Part shown: one piece after another, positions 1-5,384 of the stretch | Layout: each line of letters opens with the position of its first letter | How positions within the stretch are numbered: position 1 is the stretch's first letter | Source: Collinsella aerofaciens | Lineage (GTDB): Bacteria; Actinomycetota; Coriobacteriia; Coriobacteriales; Coriobacteriaceae | Assembly (NCBI GenBank): GCA_014846205.1 | Contig: RKAY01000103.1 | Coordinates: forward strand, 1-9,032 | Reading direction: 5' to 3' | Length of the DNA: 9,032 bases | Program-made: the position numbers and the translations under genes | The notes under the pieces: model-generated | The model's database searches: none | What the model saw: the letters and a program-made list of their open reading frames with translations, nothing else | What the model was told of the DNA's origin: nothing

Positions 1-17
1 AACGGTTGGGAGGGATT

Positions 18-1820
18 ATGAGGTTTACTCATCCTGTCAACACGCTCAAAAAGCTCGGCTGCGGCCTTGCGTTTGGAGCAGCGGCCATCATGGCCATGCC
101 GACTTCGGCACTCGCCTGCACCCAGATCTACATGGGCAGCAAGCTCACGGCAGACGGCAACACATACTACGGCCGTTCCGAAGACTTCGGTCCGCGCTAT
201 GTTAAGCACTTTGGCATTGAGCCCGCACACAAGGACGGCAACGAGTACACCTCAGTCGAGTCCGGTTTTGAGTACAAGTCCAAGGGCACAACCTACCGCT
301 ACACCTTCGTTCGCGACAACCCCTCGCAGTGGGAAGATCGCTACGACGCATATTCCGAGGCAGGCATCAACGAGAAGGGCGTCTCCTGCTCTGCCACGTT
401 AAGCACCTCCTATAACGAGAAGGCCGAAGAGGCCGACCCCATCACCGAGGAGACCGGCATCGGCGAGTACAACTACGCTAGCGTCATTCTGGGCGAGAGT
501 GCCACGGCCCGCGAGGGCGTCGAGCTCATCGGCAGCCTGATCGACGAGCAGGGCGTCTGTTCCAATGACCAGATCATCATCGCCGACAGCACCGAGACTT
601 GGCTGTTTGCCGCGCTTTCCGGCCATCAGTGGATTGCCATGAAGCTCGCCGATGACATCGCCTCGCTCAACCCCAACATCGGCAACCTCACCTATGACGT
701 CGACCTCGACGACACCGAGAACTGTCTCCACTCCGAGGGCATCGAGTCCATGCCTAAGGAGAAAGGCTTTGCCGAGTACACCGACGGCAAGTTCGACGTC
801 GCCAAGACCTACGGCGAGGAGATTAGCGAGGCCGGTATGCACCAATGGTCTCGCTATATCCAGGGCCGCGATTACTTCATGGCTCCGCTTGCCGAGGGCA
901 CCGACTACGAGATCGTCAAGGACGAGCGTGAAGACGCTCGCGCCACGACCGGCGCCCTGGTGCACGAGCTGCAGCCGCTGTTCTTTACGCCCGGCAAGTC
1001 CGACTGGAACACCTTTGAGATGATCCGCAGCTTCGCCGCTCGCGGCGAGAATGTCGCCGGCCTCAACGCCAACACCGACGGCGCCTACGCCATCGGCTCC
1101 AACCGCAACACCGAGATCCATACCTTCCAAATCCGTCAGGGCATGGATCCCGAAATCGCGACCATCCAGTGGGAGATGCTCTCCAACGCCGAGTTCTCCG
1201 TCGCTATCCCCCTCTACTCCGCGCTACTTACCGAGGTCAGCCCCTACTTTAGCGATCAGGATGTCTCCTTCGACCACTGCGAAGAGGAAGACGTCGTGAA
1301 CAACGAGGAGCCCAAGAACTCAATCAATTACGTCCTCATGGACATCAATACGCTCGCCTATGAGAACCGTGACCACTGCGCTACCGGCGTCCGCGCCTAT
1401 CTCGACGCCCTGCAGAAGGAACTCATCGAGCAGAACCTGACCGTCGACGAGGCCATGCAGGCCGCTGAGGGCACCGAGGCCCGCACCGCCCTGGCCAACA
1501 AGGCCGGCAAGGCTGCCACCAAGAACACCTACGTCAAGTGCAAGGCCATGCTCGAGGAAATGCGCGACTACCTCAAGGAGGAGGATTTCTCCGAGGAGTT
1601 CGTCCCGAGCGACTACGATGCCGACAACGACTGCCTGGTCGAGTCCATCACCTATGCCGACGAGGCGCTCTCCGATGAGGACGTAGCCGAGCCCGAGGCC
1701 GAGAAGGAAGAGGCCACCGAGGAGAAGTCCGAGGGCAACAACATAGCCGCCATGGCCGTTGGCGCCGTCGTCGTCATCGGTGTCTGCGGCTTCGTGCTCT
1801 ATCGTCGCAAGAAGGCCTAA
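18..1820 (+). CDS. Secreted, membrane-anchored C69-family dipeptidase
   Basis: Cysteine dipeptidase of the PepD type (peptidase family C69, Ntn-hydrolase fold), which cleaves dipeptides, here probably on the outer face of the membrane. The ATG at 18 is preferred over the in-frame TTG at 6 because GGAGG lies at 9-13, only 4 nt upstream of it. This gives 600 residues. Residues 1-33 form a signal peptide (KK near the start, hydrophobic core, ending A-L-A). Cys34, in ACTQIYMG, matches the N-terminal nucleophile of the family. Further family-like stretches are GRSEDF, IIADSTETWLF with SGHQW, and the central H-E-L-Q region with IGSNRNTEIHTFQIRQG. The C-terminus has a Glu-rich linker (about 554-573), one membrane helix (about 576-595) and a basic RRKKA tail. 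No LPXTG is seen before the helix, so a simple membrane anchor is inferred. It is longer than cytosolic PepD because of these ends. A hairpin follows, so it is probably transcribed separately from the ECF operon. Confidence 0.9.
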   Translation: MRFTHPVNTLKKLGCGLAFGAAAIMAMPTSALACTQIYMGSKLTADGNTYYGRSEDFGPRYVKHFGIEPAHKDGNEYTSVESGFEYKSKGTTYRYTFVRDNPSQWEDRYDAYSEAGINEKGVSCSATLSTSYNEKAEEADPITEETGIGEYNYASVILGESATAREGVELIGSLIDEQGVCSNDQIIIADSTETWLFAALSGHQWIAMKLADDIASLNPNIGNLTYDVDLDDTENCLHSEGIESMPKEKGFAEYTDGKFDVAKTYGEEISEAGMHQWSRYIQGRDYFMAPLAEGTDYEIVKDEREDARATTGALVHELQPLFFTPGKSDWNTFEMIRSFAARGENVAGLNANTDGAYAIGSNRNTEIHTFQIRQGMDPEIATIQWEMLSNAEFSVAIPLYSALLTEVSPYFSDQDVSFDHCEEEDVVNNEEPKNSINYVLMDINTLAYENRDHCATGVRAYLDALQKELIEQNLTVDEAMQAAEGTEARTALANKAGKAATKNTYVKCKAMLEEMRDYLKEEDFSEEFVPSDYDADNDCLVESITYADEALSDEDVAEPEAEKEEATEEKSEGNNIAAMAVGAVVVIGVCGFVLYRRKKA

Positions 1821-1838
1821 GACCCTCAGGGCTCTAAG

Positions 1839-1872
1839 GGAGGGCAAGACCGCACGAACGGTCTTACCCTCC
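1839..1872 (+). terminator. Terminator-like hairpin after the dipeptidase
   Basis: A 14-bp stem (1839-1852 with 1859-1872, one C-A mismatch) closes a 6-nt loop, CACGAA. GGGCT at 1829-1833 and AGCCC at 1874-1878 can extend the base. It starts 18 nt after the dipeptidase stop codon. No T-run follows on either strand, so it is a weak intrinsic terminator, a Rho-assisted stop or an mRNA 3'-end protector rather than a textbook terminator. Confidence 0.5.
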
Positions 1873-1905
1873 TAGCCCGTTATCTGACCGGCGAGAAACA
1901 CCGCC

Positions 1906-1928
1906 GAAATCTTTTCAAAAAAGATTTC
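1906..1928. promoter_or_regulatory. AT-rich palindrome upstream of the ECF promoter
   Basis: A perfect 10-bp inverted repeat, GAAATCTTTT (1906-1915) and AAAAGATTTC (1919-1928), separated by CAA. It is strikingly AT-rich for this GC-rich window. It lies about 20 bp upstream of the -10 box and abuts or overlaps the -35 position, so it could be a regulator binding site or an UP-like element. As RNA it could form a hairpin, but no T-run follows. The role is inferred from position only. Confidence 0.4.
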
Positions 1929-1954
1929 CTGCAAACACTTTGCTGTGCTATAGT
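1925..1954 (+). promoter_or_regulatory. Extended -10 promoter of the leader and ECF operon
   Basis: TGCTATAGT at 1946-1954 is an extended -10 element (TGN followed by TATAGT, 5 of 6 to the consensus). A weak -35 candidate, TTTCCT, lies at 1925-1930 with an 18-bp spacer; extended -10 promoters tolerate a poor -35. Transcription would start near 1961, about 50 nt before the leader peptide ATG. This is the only convincing promoter between the dipeptidase and the transporter genes. Confidence 0.6.
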
Positions 1955-2012
1955 GCAACGCAACAGCAACTAGGTGCGACCGCGCCATGGCATCACGAAA
2001 GGAGCCACCGAC

Positions 2013-2081
2013 ATGAAGAACACGATGAAGTCTCTCAACAACTGGTGGTGGCGTGATGCGAATACGATCGGTCGACAGTGA
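2013..2081 (+). CDS. Trp leader peptide (attenuator peptide, 22 aa)
   Basis: A small ORF of 22 codons starts at ATG 2013 and ends at TGA 2079-2081. It is preceded by GAAAGGAG at 1997-2004 with an 8-nt spacer, the best ribosome binding site in the region. The peptide begins MKNTMKSLNN and then has three consecutive Trp codons (TGG x3, 2043-2051), followed by RDANTIGRQ. Three adjacent Trp codons in so short an ORF, with an intrinsic terminator 37 nt beyond the stop codon, are the hallmark of ribosome-mediated trp attenuation, as with TrpL peptides of proteobacteria and actinobacteria. The downstream genes here encode an ECF transporter, not Trp biosynthesis enzymes. The peptide itself probably has no function beyond being translated: low charged tRNA-Trp would stall the ribosome at 2043-2051. 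Confidence 0.88.
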   Translation: MKNTMKSLNNWWWRDANTIGRQ

Positions 2082-2093
2082 GTCCCTCACGCC
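2050..2093 (+). promoter_or_regulatory. Attenuator 1:2 pairing (Trp codons with post-stop segment)
   Basis: GGCGTGA (2050-2056), which begins inside the third Trp codon, is perfectly complementary to TCACGCC (2087-2093), just after the leader stop codon. This is the arrangement expected of segments 1 and 2 of a ribosome-mediated attenuator. A stalled ribosome would mask segment 1 and free segment 2. Segment 2 can also pair with GTGAG (2078-2082) or, with a 2-nt bulge, with AGGTGA (2108-2113) next to the terminator. A clear canonical 2:3 antiterminator is not obvious by eye. Confidence 0.55.
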
Positions 2094-2117
2094 TGTTTTT
2101 GTGCTCTAGGTGATTGG

Positions 2118-2150
2118 AAGGCCTCCGGTTTCGACCGGGGGCCTTTTTCT
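2118..2150 (+). terminator. Attenuator intrinsic terminator with UUCG loop
   Basis: A 12-bp stem, AAGGCCTCCGGT (2118-2129) with ACCGGGGGCCTT (2134-2145), has one G-U pair and is capped by TTCG (2130-2133), the stable UUCG tetraloop. A T-run follows (2144-2148, then CT). It lies between the Trp leader peptide and the first transporter gene, on the same strand. This fits a conditional terminator rather than a gene end, because no full-length gene ends just before it. Confidence 0.88.
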
Positions 2151-2225
2151 ATCTCGAGCCCGATCGCATTCGCATCACGCGCCTCCGCTTTTCCCTTACA
2201 CTTCCCCTCCGAAAGGTTTTTCACC

Positions 2226-2798
2226 ATGTCTCAGAACACCACCACCGCCCAGCCCCGCACCGTCCAGACCACCGACCGCGGCAAACTCGACGTCCGCGCC
2301 CTCGTCTTGCTCGCCATCCTGCTTGCCGCCGGCTTCATCCTCAACTTCACCGTCGGCAAGGCCATCTCCGGCATCTCGGGCGGTATGATCAGCCCCGAGT
2401 TCATCATCTCGGCCTTCTGCCTCACAATCCTGGTCGTTCGTCCCAACATCGGTCAGGCACTCGTCATCGGCCTGATCTCGGCCGCCGTGATCCAGATCAC
2501 CACCACCTCACCGTTCGTCGATTTTGCCGCCGAGGGCATCGCCGCCATGCTCATGGCCGTCATCGTCAACGCCGCCGATAAGAACGGCCAGGTTAAGCCC
2601 GCCGTCGCCATCGTCGCAACCTTCGTTACCACCTTTGTCTCGGGCGTCATCTTCATGGTCATTAAGATGGCCATGCTCGGCGTGGTGGGCGAGCTCGCCG
2701 CTGCCATGCTGCCCGTCGTCGCCATGACCGCCGTCTTTAACGCAATCCTGGTCGGCGCTCTCTACTTGCCCATCCAGAAGGCCTTGAAGCTCAACTAA
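2226..2798 (+). CDS. ECF transporter S component 1, probable tryptophan (TrpP-like)
   Basis: Substrate-binding membrane subunit (S component) of an energy-coupling factor transporter, 190 residues, with about six hydrophobic segments from residue 25 onward. The first helix contains A30-x-x-x-A34 (LLAILLAAG), the motif by which S components contact EcfT. The pattern GGMISPEF followed by SAAVIQITTTSP resembles the TrpP family of tryptophan transporters. The Trp-codon leader upstream independently supports tryptophan as substrate, so the assignment rests on two lines of evidence; a related aromatic compound cannot be excluded. The ATG at 2226 follows GAAAGG (2211-2216) with a 9-nt spacer. It is paralogous to the next gene: both share the AxxxA helix, SAAVIQITT and a TAVFNA motif near the C-terminus. 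It lies first in the operon, after the attenuator. Confidence 0.85.
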   Translation: MSQNTTTAQPRTVQTTDRGKLDVRALVLLAILLAAGFILNFTVGKAISGISGGMISPEFIISAFCLTILVVRPNIGQALVIGLISAAVIQITTTSPFVDFAAEGIAAMLMAVIVNAADKNGQVKPAVAIVATFVTTFVSGVIFMVIKMAMLGVVGELAAAMLPVVAMTAVFNAILVGALYLPIQKALKLN

Positions 2799-2804
2799 CC
2801 AGCC

Positions 2805-2893
2805 GCGGCCCCGCCACCAAAGACTGTCCCAAACAACTAGCTCTTGGGGACGTTCTTAAACGACTAGTCATTTAAGAACGTCCCCAATGACTA
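2805..2893. repeat. Palindromic repeat, copy 1 (between S genes)
   Basis: An 89-bp repeat that matches 3532-3620 at 85 of 89 positions. Its core is a near-perfect palindrome at 2844-2887: a 17-bp perfect stem (begins TTGGGGACGTTCTTAAA) around CGACTAGTCA, whose centre GACTAGTC is itself a palindrome. The short motif ACTA recurs before the stem, in the loop and after the stem. In the operon mRNA it would form a very stable hairpin between the two S genes. No T-run follows, so it is not a standard terminator. It could be a REP- or MITE-like element or an RNA-processing and stability element. Confidence 0.85.
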
Positions 2894-2951
2894 CCTTCAT
2901 CTGAAGGCATAGGCACTGCTATATCAAAACTCCCTCCGAAAGGAACTCATC

Positions 2952-3503
2952 ATGACCACCAGCACCCAAGCCCGCGCCATCTCGGCCAACGCCGTCTCCA
3001 ACAAGGGCATCCTCGATATCACCTCGCTAGTCCTGCTCGCCGTCCTGCTTGCCGCCGGTTTTATCCTCAACATGACCGTCGGCAACGCTCTGGCGGTTAC
3101 GGGCATTAAGCCTCAGTTCATCATCGCCGCCTATGCCTTGGCCATCGCACTGACGCAGGCAAGCTTTGCCCAGGCCGCCATCTTTGGCATCCTGTCTGCC
3201 GCCGTCATCCAGATCACTACGTCCATCCCCGGTCTCAACTTTGTCACCGAGCTCGCCGGCGCACTGACGATGGCGGTCCTCGTAAAGTCCAACATCGGCG
3301 GCGACAAGATGAATCCCTTTATTGCCGGCTTTCTGACCACTCTCGTCTCGGGTGCGCTTTTCGCCGTCCTGGGCACCCTGATCATGGGCGCGGCGCTGCC
3401 TACGGCACTTGCCAAGGTGCCTATCGTGCTCGGCACTGCCGTCTTTAACGCCGTCGTGGTCCAGGCCCTCTTCTTCCCGCTGCGCAAGGTACTCGGCAAG
3501 TAG
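2952..3503 (+). CDS. ECF transporter S component 2, probable tryptophan (TrpP-like)
   Basis: Second S component, 183 residues, paralogous to the gene at 2226 along its whole length. It has the same first-helix motif A30-x-x-x-A34 (LLAVLLAAG), then TGIKPQF, SAAVIQITTSIPG and GTAVFNA. The central KPQF-type motif and the following I-T-T-x-x-P stretch look closer to the TrpP pattern than copy 1 does. The ATG at 2952 follows GAAAGGA (2938-2944) with a 7-nt spacer, and the 5' region CTCCGAAAGG is shared with copy 1. It lies between two copies of the palindromic repeat. The two copies may have different affinities or substrates (for example tryptophan and a related indole compound), which the sequence alone does not decide. 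Two S genes in front of one A-A'-T set implies that they compete for, or share, the same energizing module. Confidence 0.85.
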   Translation: MTTSTQARAISANAVSNKGILDITSLVLLAVLLAAGFILNMTVGNALAVTGIKPQFIIAAYALAIALTQASFAQAAIFGILSAAVIQITTSIPGLNFVTELAGALTMAVLVKSNIGGDKMNPFIAGFLTTLVSGALFAVLGTLIMGAALPTALAKVPIVLGTAVFNAVVVQALFFPLRKVLGK

Positions 3504-3510
3504 CCTGATA

Positions 3511-3546
3511 TGATGGTGGGGCCGCACCCAAGCGGCCCCACCATCA
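3511..3546 (+). terminator. GC-rich hairpin after S component 2, without T-run
   Basis: A perfect 15-bp stem (3511-3525 with 3532-3546) closes a 6-nt loop, ACCCAA. It begins 8 nt after the S2 stop codon. No T-run follows, and its 3' arm runs directly into repeat copy 2. It could reduce read-through into the ATPase gene or protect the 3' end of an S1-S2 transcript. Because ecfA and ecfT lie downstream on the same strand, full termination here is unlikely. Confidence 0.5.
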
Positions 3547-3620
3547 AAGACTGTCCCAAACAACTAGCTCTTGGGGACGTTCTTAGACGACTAGTCATGT
3601 AAGAACGTCCCCAATGACTA
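3532..3620. repeat. Palindromic repeat, copy 2 (between S2 and the ATPase gene)
   Basis: Matches copy 1 (2805-2893) at 85 of 89 positions. The palindrome is at 3571-3614: a 15-bp perfect stem, then a G-G mismatch and an A-T pair, around the same CGACTAGTCA centre. The repeat ends 1 nt before TGAAAGG, which holds the ribosome binding site (GAAAGG, 3622-3627) of the ATPase gene, so the hairpin sits directly next to that site. The left end (3532-3546) is also the 3' arm of the preceding GC-rich hairpin; copy 1 has this segment but lacks the matching 5' arm. Confidence 0.85.
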
Positions 3621-3632
3621 TGAAAGGTATCC

Positions 3633-5384
3633 ATGGAAACGATCATCAACGTCGACGATGTCTCGTTCTCCTATGGCACGCAAACCGAGCAGGCGCTTAG
3701 TCACGTCTCGCTCAGCGTGAACAAAGGGGATTTCATCGGCATCATCGGACCCTCGGGCGCCGGCAAGTCCACACTTGCCGCTTGCCTTTCGGGCGCCGTG
3801 CCTCACCACTACACCGGCACATTCTTTGGCTCCGTCAAGGTCGATGGCCGCGACACCTGCGAGGTCTCGCTCACCGATGTATCGCAGATCGTCGGCAGCG
3901 TATTGCAAGACATCGACACGCAAATGGTCGCTTCGGTCGTCGAAGACGAGATGCTCTTTGGCCTCGAGAACTTTGGCGTTCCACACGACCAGATCGAACA
4001 GCGCGTGAGTGAAACGCTCAAGACTGTCGGCATCAGCGACCTGCGCGACCGTGAGATCGCCACCCTCTCGGGCGGCCAAAAGCAAAAGGTAGCCATCGCC
4101 GCCATCCTCGCCATGCGCCCGCGCGTCCTGGTGCTCGATGAACCCACCGCAGCACTCGATCCCGCCAGCTCAACGCTGGTCTTCGAGACGTTGTGCAAGG
4201 CAAACCACGCGCTCGGCATCACCATCGTCGTCGTTGAGCAAAAAGTCGCCCTGCTTTCGGAGTACTGCAACCGCGTGCTGGTGCTCGATCGCGGCAAGAT
4301 CGCGCTGCAAGGCGAGCCGCATGAGGTATTCGCGCACACCGACGAGCTTCGCACCATCGGCGTCGACTGCCCGCGCGTCACACGCATCTTCAACAGCCTT
4401 GAGGCTGATGGCCTGGTAAGCGGTGTGCCCTGCTTAGATGTGAACGAGGCCGAGCAGCTGATCATGGGTATCGTCGACCCCGACCGTGTGGCAAGCGACA
4501 CCCAAGCGCCCGCAGGCTCCCCGCACGCACCGTCGTTGCGCCCGCATGCGAAAGACGCTGAGCCAGTGCTCACGTTTGACCATGTCGAGTTTTCCTACCC
4601 CCATGGCGGCGCCGCCGTCCACGCCCTCAACTTGACGCTCTACCCCGGCGAGCTCGTGGGCATTGTCGGCCAAAACGGGGCCGGCAAGACCACGCTCACC
4701 AAGCTACTCACGGGCCTGCTTAAGCCCGCCTCGGGCAGCGTGCGCGTCACGGGACTGGATACCGCAGCCGTTCCCACAAGCCGCATCGCCCGCGAAGTCG
4801 CAACCCTCTTCCAAAACCCCGACCGCCAGATCTGCAAGGACACCGTGCTCGACGAGGTCGCCTTTGGCCTGGAGCTTGCCGGCATCGACCGTGCCGAGGC
4901 GCTGCGTCGCGCCCAGCTCGTCATCGACCGCTTTGGCTTGCCGGCCGACGAGGCGCCCTTCTCGCTCTCGCGCGGTCAGCGCCAGATGGTGGCACTCGCC
5001 TCCGTCGTGGTCGTAGAGCCCAAAATCGTGGTACTCGACGAGCCCACGAGCGGCCTTGACTACCGCGAGTGCATGACCGTCATGGAAACCGTGCGCACCA
5101 TGGCCGAGCGCGGCTGCGCCGTCATCATGGTCTGCCACGACATGGAAGTCGTTTCCGACTTTGCCGAGCGCATCGTGGTGATGGCCAACGGTTGCATCCT
5201 CGAGCGCGGTCGCACGCACGAGTTGTTCTCGAACATCGAGCTCATGCAGCGAGCCTACGTTGAGCCACCCCAGGTCATAGAGCTTTCTCGTCGCCTGGCA
5301 TCCTCCGTCTCTCCCGCCTTTGCACAGGTGAGCGAGGTCACCGATATCGTTCGCATTACCGAGGAGATGGTCCACCGTGGTTAA
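3633..5384 (+). CDS. ecfA: ECF transporter ATPase, fused EcfA-EcfA' double ABC protein
   Basis: Energizing ATPase of the ECF transporter, 583 residues, with two ABC domains in one chain. It couples ATP hydrolysis to S-component toppling through EcfT at the inner face of the membrane. Domain 1: Walker A GPSGAGKST (39-47), Q-loop VLQD, signature LSGGQ (145-149), Walker B VLVLDE (165-170). Domain 2 starts near residue 310: Walker A GQNGAGKTT (346-354), Q-loop LFQN, signature LSRGQ (445-449), Walker B IVVLDE (465-470), switch histidine H502 in MVCHD. In domain 1 the switch position holds Gln203 (VVVEQK) instead of His, so the two ATP sites are probably unequal. A low-complexity linker (about 285-310) joins the domains. 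The ATG at 3633 follows GAAAGG (3622-3627). The 3' end overlaps ecfT by 8 nt, indicating translational coupling. Confidence 0.93.
   Translation: METIINVDDVSFSYGTQTEQALSHVSLSVNKGDFIGIIGPSGAGKSTLAACLSGAVPHHYTGTFFGSVKVDGRDTCEVSLTDVSQIVGSVLQDIDTQMVASVVEDEMLFGLENFGVPHDQIEQRVSETLKTVGISDLRDREIATLSGGQKQKVAIAAILAMRPRVLVLDEPTAALDPASSTLVFETLCKANHALGITIVVVEQKVALLSEYCNRVLVLDRGKIALQGEPHEVFAHTDELRTIGVDCPRVTRIFNSLEADGLVSGVPCLDVNEAEQLIMGIVDPDRVASDTQAPAGSPHAPSLRPHAKDAEPVLTFDHVEFSYPHGGAAVHALNLTLYPGELVGIVGQNGAGKTTLTKLLTGLLKPASGSVRVTGLDTAAVPTSRIAREVATLFQNPDRQICKDTVLDEVAFGLELAGIDRAEALRRAQLVIDRFGLPADEAPFSLSRGQRQMVALASVVVVEPKIVVLDEPTSGLDYRECMTVMETVRTMAERGCAVIMVCHDMEVVSDFAERIVVMANGCILERGRTHELFSNIELMQRAYVEPPQVIELSRRLASSVSPAFAQVSEVTDIVRITEEMVHRG

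Larger units (their letters stand above)
2043..2187 (+). promoter_or_regulatory. Long-range inverted repeat enclosing the attenuator terminator
   Basis: Positions 2051-2071, inside the leader peptide, pair with 2160-2180, downstream of the terminator, in 20 of 21 positions (only A2064 against C2167 fails). With one bulged G the helix can continue over the Trp codons: 2043-2049 with 2181-2187, including two G-U pairs and one U-U mismatch. The 3' arm is made only in read-through transcripts. The RNA there could fold the leader region and the terminator into one large stem, ending about 24 nt before the S-gene ribosome binding site. The complementarity is directly visible; any function is inference. 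Confidence 0.7.

Noticed and set aside
399..1130. Minus-strand ORF inside the dipeptidase gene
   Set aside because: A Gly/Val/Leu/Asp-rich translation with no domain features, explained by the codon bias of the plus-strand gene.
1946..2150. A T-box or TRAP-controlled leader instead of a leader peptide
   Set aside because: No T-box specifier or tRNA-acceptor bulge and no series of GAG/TAG triplets was seen, while the leader ORF with WWW explains the region.
2110..2581. Plus-strand ORFs starting at 2110 and 2114 that run over the terminator into the S1 gene
   Set aside because: They begin within the terminator hairpin, lack ribosome binding sites and overlap S1 in other frames with Arg/Pro/Ser-rich composition.
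2917..2925. TGCTATATC as an internal extended -10 promoter for the second S gene
   Set aside because: Only a partial match with no -35. It could give weak internal initiation, but the evidence is too thin to list as a promoter.
2805..3620. The two palindromic repeats as a CRISPR array
   Set aside because: There are only two copies, each 89 bp, separated by a whole gene; no spacers and no cas genes.
2805..3620. The repeats as inverted ends of an insertion sequence around the second S gene
   Set aside because: The copies are direct, not inverted, relative to each other, and the gene between them is an S component, not a transposase.
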